Below, one piece after another: positions 23,740-35,483 of a DNA stretch of 64,000 bases (positions are counted from its first letter, which is position 1; every line of letters starts with the position of its first letter). A program made the translations under genes and the position numbers. The DNA comes from Hermatobates lingyangjiaoensis. Lineage: Eukaryota; Arthropoda; Insecta; Hemiptera; Hermatobatidae. Below the pieces are notes generated by a model. It did not search any database and was not told where the DNA came from. It was given only the letters and a program-made list of their open reading frames with translations. The stretch lies in contig JAPFBL010001928.1 of assembly GCA_026182355.1 (NCBI GenBank), positions 4,721,001 to 4,785,000 on the forward strand, given 5' to 3'.

Positions 23740-24880
23740 TAATAAACCTAATTAAAATATTATAATATACACTTATTTTTATCCATGACTTCGTAATTAC
23801 ACTTAGTTCTGAAAAGTTTTTTCAGACATACATTTATCTCTATATTCATCTGCTGTCCTTTTTAATTAAATACCTTATCTTAATTTTATATTTTTTAAAT
23901 TGCAACACTAATTTAAATATATATTCAATTATTATGTGCTATTATTTGAGATAACAGAGTAATCTAAAACTGAAGAACAGTGCAATAACTTAAGGAATGT
24001 TTTTAGTTTAATTTTGATGGAAACAAACAGTATTTCAGCTATTTATAACGTTCATCATTTCACTGTTTAACTTTAAATGTTTATAAAACGAGTTTTAATT
24101 TAAAAAAAAGGGCTTATGGTGTCTAAAGTATGAATTATGATAATAGAACAGTTTATCGTTCTTGGCATCAATAATTTTTTAATTTTTTTTTATATTAGTT
24201 TTCTAAGGTACAATATTCATGAAATTTGAGATCAATCTAACTAAACATCACTAATGTTAAAAATATGAGGAAATGCATTTTATTTTTAAAAAAAAAAACA
24301 CTTTATCTTTTAAGTAGTTAAAGTTAACTTTAATTAGAACTTAAAGCAGTCGTGTATGTATTAATCATTCAGTTAAGAATAATTTACACATCATCCTTAA
24401 GGCTAAGCCAAGACTCGTTTAAACTATTATTTAATAGAAACTTCATACTGAAAATAATAAAAAAAATAGAGACTTTACAAACAACTTATTTGCTTGCCAA
24501 TATATTTTAGCCAACATTTGTTTAAGTTCATGGTACTACGTTTTTAATGTATTTACTTTTGATAAAATCAAGAGGATAAGTTGATGGTGAAATGAAAAGC
24601 GAAAGAATTTGTTTTTAAATAAACTGTATTTTTTTACATAAATTGTAAATGACGGTACCTTAAAGGTGGCCAAATATTTGCCTAAAATATATGAGTAAAA
24701 GTTACTAGTTTAACTAACGTTTTACTAGGTTTTTAGTTCTATAGTCTTAGAGTTTATTTATATCTCTTTAAATCTATTTCTAAATGTATTGAAAGTATTA
24801 TTCAATGTATTGTTAGGCGAATATACTGCCTTACTTCATGATTTGCCTGAGAAAGACATGGATCTAGATTGATCTAAATA
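23740..24880. other. AT-rich stretch, no gene recognised
   Basis: Uniformly AT-rich, without repeats or frames I can support. Confidence 0.6.
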
Positions 24881-24884
24881 AACG

Positions 24885-25075
24885 TGCCAAGCTGCTTCAT
24901 CCTTTAGAAATACAGATTCACAACGTGACTTGAGAAGGCAGTCTATTGATCACTGCATTATTCAACTGTCATACAATAAAGACGAAAATATACCTATCCA
25001 TCTAAATCTCCTTAGTCAATCCCTTAATGGAAGAACCAACCTTCCTAACCTCTTTAAACTCTTATAGAACCTTCC
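24885..25075 (+). pseudogene. Jockey-like LINE C-terminal tail, decayed
   Basis: Plus-strand translation with frame breaks gives DLRRQSID, then HLNLLSQSL. This parallels DLRLESIDEF...HPNLLV in the tail at 29572-29880 and the ORF2 C-termini of Jockey-clade elements. Weak on its own; the comparison between the two copies supports it. Confidence 0.4.
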
Positions 25076-25749
25076 TCTTGGCTTCCACGACAACTTACAA
25101 GAAATGGCATGGTCCATTTCATATATTCTTCACATATACGACCACACAATAGTGAAAACGACTCTTTAATATGATAAACCAATGTACTAGTTAGCTACTA
25201 TCAGAACGAACTACATTCTACTGCAAAAAAGTATTTGTTACTTCTAAACAACTATGCCTTATCAAATTTTTTTTGCGTATATCTAAAAGTTGTGGGCATA
25301 CTGCAGGTCCTTAGTTGGATCAAATTCATATTTACCATAAATTGAGCCCTATAGCGTAGATGTCCTCTATACTTCTTGGAAATTACACTATGAAAAAGTT
25401 ACTTTTTTTAGGTAAAATGTGATTTCGGACATATTTTTCTTTTACAATATTAACTATAGAATGACGAAAACTTCGAAATTATTATGAGACTGATAGGAGC
25501 TATAAGTGGAATAAAAATCAAATTTTTTAAAACAACTGAAAAGATTTTTTTTGCAATAAAATGTAAAATTTTCGACTTATGATTGATTAGGAAATATTTG
25601 TAGACATGATAAAATAAAATATTTAAAGCTATATAAGCAAACTCCATAGAACCATATATTTTATAAAACTCTCAAGAGTGAAGGATAATATTTAGTAAAA
25701 ATGTTACTATAAATTTGGATATTGAACCTTTTAACGTATGATCTCCTCA

Positions 25750-26165
25750 ATTACTTCTCCTCTTTTGAGAACCTCTGCATAAAAGATTGGTCGTTACTTA
25801 TTCCCCCTAAACCATGCTGTCCACTGTTTTATCGACTTCATAAAGTTCACAAATACTTTCAGATACCTTCTTCTCTCTTTCCTTTGAGATACCAGTAGTT
25901 TCAAACTCTGGGTCTCTGTTAAGGCTACATTTGAATAATTATAGATCTTCAATCACTGGAGTTTGTATACTACCCGTTGCTATTCGTATTCACCCAAATT
26001 TCTGTAATCTCAGTTTTAATGAATGTTTTACTGTTCAAATACTGAAAAACATCCCCAGACGCAATAGATTTGTCACTTTAAGAGCTTCTAAAGAAGCCCA
26101 TGTTTAGGTCTTAGAAGCCTCTTTACATACAGGGATCTATCCAAACCATTAGGTTGTATCCTGAG
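25750..26165 (+). pseudogene. Penelope-like RT plus GIY-YIG remnant
   Basis: Early part: a CPLFYRLHKVHK segment like the PLE RT finger motif (FYGLPKIHK), then a jump. Late part: LPVAIRIHPN, FNECFTVQILK, RFVTLRASKEAHV, matching residue by residue the end of the GIY-YIG ORFs at 33-35 kb (LPVAIHANSH, FNDCFTVQIL, RLTLRASEEAHIW). Stops and a large internal deletion make it dead. Family F hammerheads follow directly. Confidence 0.75.
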
Positions 26166-26256
26166 ATTTTTAAATTATTTTACATTAATTCTAACGCAGT
26201 GCAATAACTTATTATTATGTGGTATTTACTCATTGTATAGTAAAAAGTTAAATAAA

Positions 26257-26295
26257 CAACTCGTTTCGAACACGCAGTGTTCTTCCTCAGATCCT
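26257..26295 (-). ncRNA. hammerhead motif, family F
   Basis: CUGAGGA, extra A, stem II GAACAC/GUGUUC (6 bp), GAAA, then ACGAGU for stem III (ACGCGU in the partner copy). Confidence 0.6.
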
Positions 26296-26334
26296 TCATA
26301 TAGATAACTCTCTGGTGTCATTGTACTTTTTAGT

Positions 26335-26378
26335 TAATGCCTGAGGAAGAACACTACGTGTTCGAAACGCGTTGTTTA
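26335..26378 (+). ncRNA. hammerhead motif, family F, intact core
   Basis: CUGAGGA, extra A, stem II GAACAC/GUGUUC with a short loop, GAAA, self-complementary ACGCGU and U at the cleavage position. Stem I is weak (G-C, U-G only), the main reason for doubt. Confidence 0.6.
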
Positions 26379-26419
26379 TACCATTAAATTTTTATAAGTG
26401 GAGACCATTTCATTAACTT

Positions 26420-27765
26420 TTTACCCTACAATATTTTACATTAATATATTGTTCAACTTCTTTGATAATCAACTTAATCATTTCAATTTATTTTAATTTC
26501 ATTTGTTATTTTTTACTTTACTATAAGTAAACTATAACTAAAGTAAAGTAACTGTAAACTGTAACTATAAGTAAAGTATAGTGATCGTGAAAAAAATCGA
26601 TCTCGAGATTTTGACGGAATTACATGTTTTGAGGTCCCAGAATTCGTTTTTAATTCCGGTAAATTTGATAATAATGAAGCATAATCGCCCTTCGAGAAAT
26701 TGTATCTAATATTATGAAATTCAAGAGGTAGATCTTAAGGATGTATAGGATGTACATATCTAGTAAGAGAAGGTTGGTGTTATTTGTTAAGCTATTTTAT
26801 AATATAATATCAAAATTCAATATTTCTAGTAACGTATTTATTTTTACACTTTTGTGACTATTTATAATAAATTGAAAGGAAACCTCATAATACAGAGTTT
26901 ATCAAATTAAATAATGCCGGTAAAACAAAGTTACTTTTAGTTGTTATAATAATATGAAATTCAATACCTGTAATGTAGTAACTTCTTTATATTTGACATT
27001 ATTATCATCACTTATAATAAAAAAAAAATAAATCTTATAATATGGAGTTTATATGTTCAATAAAGTTAGTAAAACAAAGTTATTTTATCAAAGTTAAAAC
27101 GGATTAGAAATGATTTTTAAAACGTTGAATGGAATTCAATTCAGGCTCATAGGTCTCCAGTTAGTGTATAAATAATTATTATCCAGCTAGAATATGGTTA
27201 GTCCCTTCATTTCCCGCCAACGTTACACATAATGCGCATGTCTTTTCTATCTTATGATCATGTCAACCAATCATAGCTCTCATTTTTTTCCAAGTCCTTT
27301 TCATATTTTTCATAATAGCGTCACTTTTATTTGTAATAGTTTTAAACGAATTCAAATGTGTTCTGATTGAAAAATTTATTTCAATATATCTGTTTTCAAT
27401 TAGTTTTTACGTTGATTGAACGACAATGCAAGAATACAGAAGATATTCATCACAGTTACGGTCAGTGGAAACATGATATTAATTCTCTTTTCTATATTAC
27501 GAGTTGGATTGATATTTCTTCAGACTTTTCACTTTTATGTATAGTAATATATTATTAGTAATAGTATATTTTGATCACCATTACACCTCACCAGGAAAAT
27601 AGAATATTTAATATGATTACCACCATATATATCATATAAAAAATCACGTTGTAGTCATTTTCAAGGCTCAGGGAACTTATCAACTGAGTCAAAATAGTTT
27701 CTTCTATAAAAATATTGAAAAAGCTTCTTTTAATATCATTGTAAACAGTTCATGTTTGCCTAGGG
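26420..27765. other. AT-rich stretch, no gene recognised
   Basis: A short imperfect repeat of CTATAAGTAAA units lies at 26520-26580. The 63-codon frame at 27367-27558 has no recognisable motif. Confidence 0.55.
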
Positions 27766-27769
27766 ACTG

Positions 27770-28036
27770 TTAGATCTGAAGTTCAATGCCCACTTTGGTC
27801 CTGGATTTATTTACGTGGAATGTGAAAAAAAATCTGATACATCATCCTTGGGAGTGGGCGTTAAGTGGTTGGTCCCGAGCCTGTACTATGTCAAATATAT
27901 GTACGTTATAGGCCCCTACTCTAAATAATACACTTCAGTTAGGACTCCCAATGTAGAATCATTGTGTAGTATCTCAAAGGGCCAAAGTTCGGTCTATGTC
28001 TGTTCTCTTGTGAGACTGCCACTGCAACATAACCTA
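27770..28036 (+). mobile_element. tRNA-derived SINE, old copy
   Basis: Body and tail match the 31463 copy (GTTAAGTGGTTGGTCCCGAG, CCTGTACTATGTCA, AGGACTCCCA-TGTAGAATCA, CACAAAGGGCCAA-type and GCAACATAACCTAA segments), with many substitutions and a degraded tRNA-like head. Confidence 0.7.
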
Positions 28037-28039
28037 ATT

Positions 28040-29560
28040 TAAAATAATCCAAGTTTAATTTAAAATATTCCATGTCTAAATTAAAATAATTCATTTCCAT
28101 GTTGTTCAAATTTATTTATATTATATATTATATTATATTTATATTATAATTTATATTTATAGTTTGTCAACTTGAAAGTACATATACACTATGTTGAAGT
28201 TTAAATAAAACATTGGTTATTTTAAATTAACCCGAAAAACTAGTATATTAAGGCAAAAAATATATTCCTGGGGGTTAATATTACTCCAATCGTATATACA
28301 TTAAGTTTATTGTGAATTGTAGGAAATGTTTCCACATAAAGTTGACTTGTAAACGACAATAAAATTTGTTACTTTACTATAGTATAGTGATCGTGAAAAT
28401 ATTCCATCTCGAGATTTGACCGATTTACATTTTTAAGGTCCCAAAGTTATTTATGACGGTTTTCTAATGATCTCTGTGCGTGTGCGTGCGTATCTAAAGT
28501 TTGTGTAGACGTTACAGTCCATAATCTTTCATAGATGAGGTTAATATTTTCCATAAAAATGGTCTTTAAAGTGTACATAGTGTTTATTACATTTGATTAC
28601 CGAATATAAATAGAAATGCATTAAACCATTTGATTTTGTAAATTAATGTCTTTACTTAAGTAATGAAATATTTCATTTGAATTTTTAAATAGTGATAATA
28701 ATCAATCAAAATAAGATTTAGAGAATAAAATGCAATGATTTGGAACACCACTATATTGGATAAACAGATAGGACTTTAAGACAGTGGTATAAAGTACAGA
28801 TTCATGATTTAATCAGAAAAAGATAAGGGATTTCAAAATTTTTAAAACAACAAGAAAGTTTTTTTTCCAACAGATATTGAAATTTTGATTTTGAAATATT
28901 GACTTATGATTGAATGTGAAAGATATTGAGAAGACAAAAATCTTTATGTTGTTAACCGGTTGATACTTTTTTTTACTTATAGTAAAGTTGAGTGTAGGCC
29001 ACTCCAGATTTTTAAATATAGTTATTGGGTTAGTTCCACTGAGGTTACTAATATTAGAATTATTAGTAATAATGTCGGTCATACCATGTAGTCATTGTAC
29101 AGCTCGATCGGTTTCGGTCGATTTTTATTTTTTAGTTGATTAATTTTTTTCACTTGAAGTAAATTTTATTCAAGTGAAGGCGTGAAGGTAATTGTATTTA
29201 CGATACTAACTAGTATGACCATGGCTTACTTACGTTAGAAAAACAACCAACTAGAAAAAAAACTGCGTCGACTAATGAAACTTTTTCAAATTGTAATCTT
29301 TTGATCTCAATTTCATTTACAAAATTTGAATTCATTTATTATTGTACATAGTACTTTAATAAATGACAGTAACGCACTAAATATATGTATACATAAAGAT
29401 AACAAATTGTTTAATTAAATGCAATATTTTTTTATTACCTTCTGGAACAAATGTGGTGCATTATTTTTGGTTTACCAGAGCAGAAATTTCTGACATTAGC
29501 CGGGATTAATATTTGAATGTAACGAATGAAATGAATAGAAGGGTTAATTTTAGTTTTGTA
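28040..29560. other. AT-rich stretch, no gene recognised
   Basis: No feature beyond AT-rich sequence. The minus frame 28813-29082 is Asn/Ile/Phe-rich and not convincing. Confidence 0.55.
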
Positions 29561-29571
29561 CAGAAACATAT

Positions 29572-29880
29572 TTGTCTTATGTAATTGTTATTGCTAATAG
29601 TAATATGGCTAGCATTACTTATGGATGGTCGACCAGGTTACAAGCCGCAAGAACAAATAAAACTCTGATACAGATAGTTCAAAATAAATGTGCACGCCCT
29701 ATGGCTGGGGCACCTTGGTCTGCCAGAAATGTAGATATTCAAAAAGACCTCAGGTTAGAATCAATTGACGAATTCACAAATAGATTGGTGGCCAATGAGG
29801 ACACGAAAACCCCACCCCATCCAAACCTCCTTGTTTAGAGCCTATCCGTAAGAACTCCCCAACCACATCTACCATAGAGG
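29572..29880 (+). pseudogene. Jockey-like LINE ORF2 C-terminal tail
   Basis: The frame 29572-29838 contains LIQIVQNKCARPMAGAPWSA followed by RNVDIQKDLRLESIDEF and HPNLLV, the signature tail after RT in Jockey-clade non-LTR elements (LQxxQNKxLR, APWYVxN, DLxxxxIxE). The N-terminal 30 residues are unrelated read-through. RT and endonuclease are absent, so this is a 5'-truncated copy. Confidence 0.75.
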
Positions 29881-30484
29881 CTGTTGTTAAAATAGAAAAC
29901 CAAACCCTAGACCGACAACATTGCACGACTTTAGAAGACCAGACGACTACGAAATAATTTATACCGAATGAAAGATTACAGACACTTACTTACTGACTCC
30001 ACAAAAACAGCAGTATAAAAATTCATCAGTAGTAGGTCCGTGACCTGGAACTGCTAATTACAACTCGCACTACAGTGCGCGGAAAGAATTGTTGGTCATA
30101 TCAGTAACATATCATCGTAAGCCTATTGGACACAATATTACTTGCATTGGTGCGAAAATCATATATCTACAGTTTTTTCCTTTCTACCTATCGACGATTA
30201 ACCAATTGCTGACTATAGATTTCAGAAATAAATTTAGAGTTTGCCTGATGGTGGAAATTTTAATTATATCTGTAAATCAATACAGGTTGAATTCTATGAA
30301 TAAGTAAAATCAATTAGTTGGAAGCCCAGATATTAATCTGTAATTAATAGGACGCAGAGTTTAATGTAAATATTTATCAGCAAATATATCCAGTGAGCAA
30401 TTATGATAATGTCAAATTGACTGGCTGTCGTGATACATCAAGCCGAGTCACGGACACTATCCTGTCCATTTATACTCTAGATAA

Positions 30485-30580
30485 CAGGTCAGGGTAGTTG
30501 AGAAGCAACGTGCTCGCATCTGGACTAGGAGGCTAGGGAGCAATGTCGAAATAGTACACCTAGGCTTTGGAGATTTTTGG
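30485..30580 (+). mobile_element. possible degenerate tRNA-like SINE head
   Basis: GGGTAGTTGAGAAGCAACGT, CTCGCATCTGGACTAGGAGG and a later GTCGAAAT recall a tRNA-like A-box arm, anticodon arm and B box. It has no clear tail and a different head from the 31 kb SINE. Confidence 0.25.
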
Positions 30581-30904
30581 CTTGTTGAAGATTAAAGAAG
30601 TAGAAGAGAAGGAGGATAAAACAGTAAGAAGTTTCCTAATAACAGAGTCCAGCTGTGAACCTCAGGGAAGAAATTATTATTATTAACAAAGAAGGTGAAG
30701 TTACGATCTATCTATTTACGATCTATCTTAGGACGAAAACAGCACTGTATTTCCGCAGGTGAGACTCGACTGAGATTAAATCAGAAGGAAAGCCATTTTC
30801 AGTAAATTATCAGTTGTGCAATCCGTAAAATGTATGGTATTTACTCATTCTGAAGTAAAATGGATAAACAAAAAAGATCTCCACACAAATGAAGTTCTAT
30901 TCAA

Positions 30905-30950
30905 CAGCAACAACGCTTTTCGAACACTTTGTGTTAATCATCAGGAAGAC
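30905..30950 (-). ncRNA. hammerhead motif, family F, left arm
   Basis: CUGAUGA, extra U, stem AACAC/GUGUU, CGAAAAGCG where the partner has CGAAACGCG. One substitution weakens stem III. Confidence 0.6.
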
Positions 30951-31000
30951 ACTATAATACAAATTATATATAGCTGATTAGATATAATTTGTATTATAGT

Positions 31001-31046
31001 GTCTTCCTGATGATTAACACAAAGTGTTCGAAACGCGTTGTTGTTG
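31001..31046 (+). ncRNA. hammerhead motif, family F, right arm
   Basis: CUGAUGA, extra U, stem II AACAC/GUGUU closing with a U-C mismatch, GAAA, palindromic ACGCGU, U at the cleavage position. Confidence 0.6.
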
Positions 31047-31462
31047 TTGAATAAAACTTCATTTGGGTGGAGACTTTTATTTGTTTATCCATTCTCAGTA
31101 AGTTTATCGTTCAGGTTATTATGGTTTTTCCAGTCAACTAGGTTACTGCAGATTTTATAGAGGTGAATAAAGGACTAGAAATGACCTTTTTTACTTGAAA
31201 AGTGATGATTCTGGGGTCATTGGCATGTTCTATAACATTACAGTAGGAAGATTGAGTGGTAATAAGTGACTGTAAAAATCAGTCAAAGGCTGGAGGTCTT
31301 TCTGTCAGACAACTACAGCTGGATAACATTAGCCTATCAGGTTCTGAAAAGGTTCATGTAAAAAAAAAAGAGAAGGCAGTACTCTAGGGATAAGAAAGAA
31401 CAAGGATATAATGTCATCTCGAGAAATATTTCTCTATTGGCATTGTTATTAAGCGAAGGTTG

Positions 31463-31787
31463 AGGGTCAGGCTAGCTCAGTGGTTACGTGCTCCCCTCTG
31501 AACTAATAGGACCGGGGTTCGATCCCCCACCTGGCCCTCGATTTATTCACGCGGGAGGTGAATAAATCTGAGCACGTCGTCCCTCGGAGAAGGACGTTAA
31601 ACTGTCGGTCTCGAGCCTGTACGATGTCAGGTACTCGTTAAAGAACCCTACTCTAAATACATTTGAGTTAGGCAAAATTTAGGACTCCCACTGTAGAATC
31701 AATCTTCATTGTGTGGTATCACAAAGGGCCAATGCTTGGCCTAAGTGTGTTCCCTTGTGGGACTGCCCCTGCAACCTAACCTAACCT
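31463..31787 (+). mobile_element. tRNA-derived SINE, full length
   Basis: A tRNA-like head (A box TAGCTCAGTGGTTA, B box GGTTCGATCCC) is followed by a body with GAGAAGGACGTTAAACTGTC and a tail of three CCTAA repeats. Flanking target-site duplications are AAGCGAAGGTTG (31451-31462) and AAGTGAAGGTTG (31788-31799), one mismatch. A near-identical reverse copy is at 43106-43432, so the family was recently active. Its LINE partner is not evident here. Confidence 0.88.
31473..31526 (+). promoter_or_regulatory. internal RNA polymerase III promoter (A and B boxes)
   Basis: The A box lies at about 31473-31485 (TAGCTCAGTGGTT) and the B box at 31516-31526 (GGTTCGATCCC). Both fit tRNA consensus at normal spacing. 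Confidence 0.7.
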
Positions 31788-31869
31788 AAGTGAAGGTTGT
31801 CAAATGAAAGTGACAAGGAGAAAGAGTGGTTGGGCAGTTACCAAGTAACCTCAGATACAGAATTCACTG

Positions 31870-32880
31870 ACCTGGATATATATATATTTGATCAGATCTG
31901 TATGTACGAGTATATGATCATAGCCATGTAAGTATATTTAATATATTTATTATAAAAACAAAAGTTATTAAAAGGTAAAAGACCCACAAAAGAACAAGTA
32001 TGTCAACCTTAATGACAGACTTGTATAAGCAGACCGGTTTATTCCTTAATGACTTTCTTTAAAAAAACACGAAGCTGACATAGTTTTATTATCAATATAA
32101 CAATTACATTTGCAATTCTAAGAAGGGTTACTTTCAAAAGAATAAAGCTATTGGTGATTTCTGATAATAATCCATGTATAAATATTTCATCTAAACCTTA
32201 AGTTTACTAAATTTTTATTTTATAGGTAAAGTTAATATGCATCGGAACTTGAATAGTTACTTCCGGCAGTAGTAAGGTTTGCTATAATTGGAAAATGAGC
32301 ATTCTGTAAGATGACTTTGAAAATTCATATTCAAACTACTCAGTCTGAAAGTTTTAAAAAGTTTGTCACTTTTCTTTATAATAAAAGTTAAATTATTTCA
32401 AATTTTAAATGAAGATATATTGCATTTTCGAAGTAATATACCAACATAAAAAAAATAAGGCCCATGATAATGTATTTTAATGTATTTTTCAGTTTTTTTC
32501 ATTAAAGTCAGATTGTTGTTTTTGCATTGAACACGATAGATGATCTGCACACTCAAACTTAATTAAGCATTGACACAGAGAAACCACTTAATTCATTTCC
32601 TGCTTTCTGTTTAAAGTTAAATTAAGGTAAAGTGTTAATTGTAAAAGCTATACAAGTTTTCCTGGAGTAATTAAATTGATAAGAATTCCTGTTTCATTAC
32701 TAGTCTAATTAAACATTTTTGTGATAAATGAATTATTCAAATTCAATCCAGTTATACACAATACTACGACGTATATAACAGCATACCAGATTAACTACTG
32801 ATATTTGTAGCGAATATATTATGAAAACAAATATTCAAATTTTTACTGTAAGTTACTATTTTAAAATCATCTTATAAGTC
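31870..32880. other. AT-rich stretch, no gene recognised
   Basis: AT-rich DNA without identifiable frames or repeats. Confidence 0.6.
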
Positions 32881-32957
32881 TATAAATGATATATATATCA
32901 TTTATATATATAAATATATATTATAATTTATATATATATATTTATCATTACACACAA

Positions 32958-32962
<5 letters not shown>

Positions 32963-33002
<40 letters not shown>
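32963..33002 (+). repeat. (TA)n microsatellite
   Basis: Borders the left end of the large PLE palindrome. Confidence 0.9.
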
Positions 33003-33004
<2 letters not shown>

Positions 33005-33083
33005 CAAAATATTAAAACGGTCCAAACCGGACAGATATATAAATGAAAAAAGACAACAAATAGAAGAAGCGAGAAAACTTACT

Positions 33084-33122
33084 GGGTCGATATTTCGAAC
33101 TGAAGTTCGTCGTCAGGGAGAA
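33084..33122 (-). ncRNA. hammerhead motif, family D, left arm
   Basis: Minus strand: CUGACGA, extra C, stem II GAAC/GUUC with a UUCA loop, GAAA, self-complementary AUAU, C at the cleavage site. Stem I is poor (only the first pair is clear), so cleavage is uncertain despite a perfect core. Confidence 0.6.
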
Positions 33123-33380
33123 GAAGGGAAGAAGAAGGGAAGAGGAAGAGGCACGTGCGTCCACTCGTACAATCAGAGGGCTACTGGGGGCTCCAGGCGG
33201 CGGTCACCAGTTGTAGTATCTCGAGGCGCTGCAGGCTAATCCCCCGTGAACGACACCATTCCACCACGAGCGAACACGCGTACCGTATAAGTCGGAAAAA
33301 GGTAGAAAGGAGGACAGAAGTGGCGAAGAGGAAGAGGAGAAAGAGAGTGAGGGAAAAAAATATATATATATAAATAGCAA

Positions 33381-33434
<54 letters not shown>

Positions 33435-33442
33435 ACACAACT

Positions 33443-34372
33443 TTAACGTTTGAGATTGAGGCCAGGTGGGGAGCGGGCATTAAGTAACCAAATGTGAGCC
33501 TCCTCAGAGGCTCTCAAAGTTAACCTTTTCTCATCTTTTGCAACTACTTTGAGAATTTGTACTGTGAAGCAGTCATTAAAATTAAGGCCATGGCTATTCG
33601 CGTGGATAGCAACAGGCAGGTTGCTGCGTCGTCTGACTGAATCTCTGTGTCCAGTCATGCGGATGCTAAGCATGTTGGAGGAAAGGCCAACATAGAAAGC
33701 ACCGCACTGGACACATTCCAAGCGATAGACGCAGTTAGTGCTGGTGCACGAGGTGTTGGGGGGGACTTGAAAACTATTGCTGAGATTGGAGAAGAGAGGT
33801 TCAGGGTTAATGATGGGGCAGGTGAGGCAGCGGGGTCGGCCACATCGTTGAGTACCTCCGCGATCACCTACAAGCCTGGGGGTGTGGTCAGTTCTATGGG
33901 AGAAAAGGTTGCCTAAGTTGCGGGGCTTTTTGAAGGAGAGACGGGGGATGTGTTGAAAGACAGACGAGGTTGAGGAAGAAGAAGAGAGCAGATGAAAAAT
34001 TTCTTTTATGGCTGTCCTGAGTTTGTGGACGCCTGGAAAGAATGTAGTGATGAGGAGAGGAGATGGAGTTGGGGTTTTAGGCTGGGGTTGGTAGTTGGTG
34101 GTGGGAGGTATCAGGCGTCTGTCAACAAACCTGGGAGAGTAGCCCCGTTCAATGAACTTCTTTCTGAGTTTGTCGACATGGAGCTGTCGTTGTTGGAGGC
34201 TATTGCAAATGCGATTAATGCGGATAGAGAGGGAGCGAGGTAGAGACTTTTTTACATGGGGAGGATGACAGCTATTGACGTGGAGGTATTGCTGAGCGTT
34301 GGTGGGTTTGGTGTGAACAGAAGTAGTAAAGGTTTTGCCGTTAACTGATACATTGACATCTAAAAAGGTCAA
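33443..34372 (-). CDS. PLE RT tail plus GIY-YIG endonuclease (partial, left copy)
   Basis: C-terminal 309 residues of a Penelope-like polyprotein (counted from an internal TTG; the frame is open upstream to the palindrome centre, so there is no true start). FLDVNVSV at residue 3 and the basic helical region to about 90 are the RT C-terminal extension. CGRPRCLTC at 177-185 is the Cys cluster of the PLE linker. VYRLEC at 215-220 and FYVG at 226-229 form the GIY-YIG pair, with R238, H242 and Glu at 290/291 (SEEAHIW) as the other expected active-site residues. GIY-YIG nicks target DNA for reverse transcription. All endonuclease residues look intact, but without the RT core it cannot act alone. 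Confidence 0.85.
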   Translation of the reverse strand: MTFLDVNVSVNGKTFTTSVHTKPTNAQQYLHVNSCHPPHVKKSLPRSLSIRINRICNSLQQRQLHVDKLRKKFIERGYSPRFVDRRLIPPTTNYQPQPKTPTPSPLLITTFFPGVHKLRTAIKEIFHLLSSSSSTSSVFQHIPRLSFKKPRNLGNLFSHRTDHTPRLVGDRGGTQRCGRPRCLTCPIINPEPLFSNLSNSFQVPPNTSCTSTNCVYRLECVQCGAFYVGLSSNMLSIRMTGHRDSVRRRSNLPVAIHANSHGLNFNDCFTVQILKVVAKDEKRLTLRASEEAHIWLLNARSPPGLNLKR

Positions 34373-34506
34373 GGAACGATATGAAAGAGAGTGGGTGAAA
34401 TTAAGCGTAGAGCAGGAAGTTTGGAAAGCATAAATGCTTTCCTATTTATGCTTTCCAAACTTCCTGCTCTACGCTTAATTTCACCCACTCTCTTTCATAT
34501 CGTTCC

Positions 34507-35436
34507 TTGACCTTTTTAGATGTCAATGTATCAGTTAACGGCAAAACCTTTACTACTTCTGTTCACACCAAACCCACCAACGCTCAGCAATACCTCCACG
34601 TCAATAGCTGTCATCCTCCCCATGTAAAAAAGTCTCTACCTCGCTCCCTCTCTATCCGCATTAATCGCATTTGCAATAGCCTCCAACAACGACAGCTCCA
34701 TGTCGACAAACTCAGAAAGAAGTTCATTGAACGGGGCTACTCTCCCAGGTTTGTTGACAGACGCCTGATACCTCCCACCACCAACTACCAACCCCAGCCT
34801 AAAACCCCAACTCCATCTCCTCTCCTCATCACTACATTCTTTCCAGGCGTCCACAAACTCAGGACAGCCATAAAAGAAATTTTTCATCTGCTCTCTTCTT
34901 CTTCCTCAACCTCGTCTGTCTTTCAACACATCCCCCGTCTCTCCTTCAAAAAGCCCCGCAACTTAGGCAACCTTTTCTCCCATAGAACTGACCACACCCC
35001 CAGGCTTGTAGGTGATCGCGGAGGTACTCAACGATGTGGCCGACCCCGCTGCCTCACCTGCCCCATCATTAACCCTGAACCTCTCTTCTCCAATCTCAGC
35101 AATAGTTTTCAAGTCCCCCCCAACACCTCGTGCACCAGCACTAACTGCGTCTATCGCTTGGAATGTGTCCAGTGCGGTGCTTTCTATGTTGGCCTTTCCT
35201 CCAACATGCTTAGCATCCGCATGACTGGACACAGAGATTCAGTCAGACGACGCAGCAACCTGCCTGTTGCTATCCACGCGAATAGCCATGGCCTTAATTT
35301 TAATGACTGCTTCACAGTACAAATTCTCAAAGTAGTTGCAAAAGATGAGAAAAGGTTAACTTTGAGAGCCTCTGAGGAGGCTCACATTTGGTTACTTAAT
35401 GCCCGCTCCCCACCTGGCCTCAATCTCAAACGTTAA
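34507..35436 (+). CDS. PLE RT tail plus GIY-YIG endonuclease (partial, right copy)
   Basis: Encodes the same 309 residues as the left copy, reading outward. The codons before the TTG continue the frame (LNFTHSLSYRSLTFLDV) back to the centre at 34445, the normal RT region just downstream of the YVDD box in relatives. Stop TAA at 35434-35436 is followed closely by the T tract. Identity to the left copy implies a recent origin or continued conversion between the arms. Confidence 0.85.
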   Translation: MTFLDVNVSVNGKTFTTSVHTKPTNAQQYLHVNSCHPPHVKKSLPRSLSIRINRICNSLQQRQLHVDKLRKKFIERGYSPRFVDRRLIPPTTNYQPQPKTPTPSPLLITTFFPGVHKLRTAIKEIFHLLSSSSSTSSVFQHIPRLSFKKPRNLGNLFSHRTDHTPRLVGDRGGTQRCGRPRCLTCPIINPEPLFSNLSNSFQVPPNTSCTSTNCVYRLECVQCGAFYVGLSSNMLSIRMTGHRDSVRRRSNLPVAIHANSHGLNFNDCFTVQILKVVAKDEKRLTLRASEEAHIWLLNARSPPGLNLKR

Positions 35437-35444
35437 AGTTGTGT

Positions 35445-35483
<39 letters not shown>

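Larger units (their letters stand above)
26222..26415. repeat. inverted PLE ends, family F
   Basis: AGTAAAAAGTTAA at the left and ATTAACTTTTTAC at the right enclose a minus-strand and a plus-strand hammerhead. It adjoins the 3' end of the PLE remnant at 25750-26165, tying family F to that lineage. Confidence 0.7.
30838..31095. repeat. head-to-head inverted PLE ends, family F
   Basis: The arms mirror from TGGATAAACAAA, CTCCACACAAATGAAGTT and the hammerheads to a perfect central palindrome (GACACTATAATACAAATTAT and its complement) with a loop of about 18 nt. Confidence 0.8.
33035..34434 (-). mobile_element. 5'-truncated Penelope-like element, left copy
   Basis: Minus strand: the RT C-terminal end starting at the palindrome centre, GIY-YIG ORF, a 47-nt A tract (T on the coding strand), an untranslated region of about 250 bp, a family D hammerhead, then CTGTCCGGTTTGGACCG and (TA)n. 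The 5' part with RT motifs A to D is missing. Confidence 0.88.

Noticed and set aside
31469..31538. Functional tRNA gene
   Set aside because: A and B boxes are present, but the acceptor and anticodon arms do not pair well, and the segment is the head of a SINE found in several copies.
33647..35232. 89-, 83- and 70-codon frames inside the palindrome
   Set aside because: Antisense or shifted shadows of the GIY-YIG ORFs.
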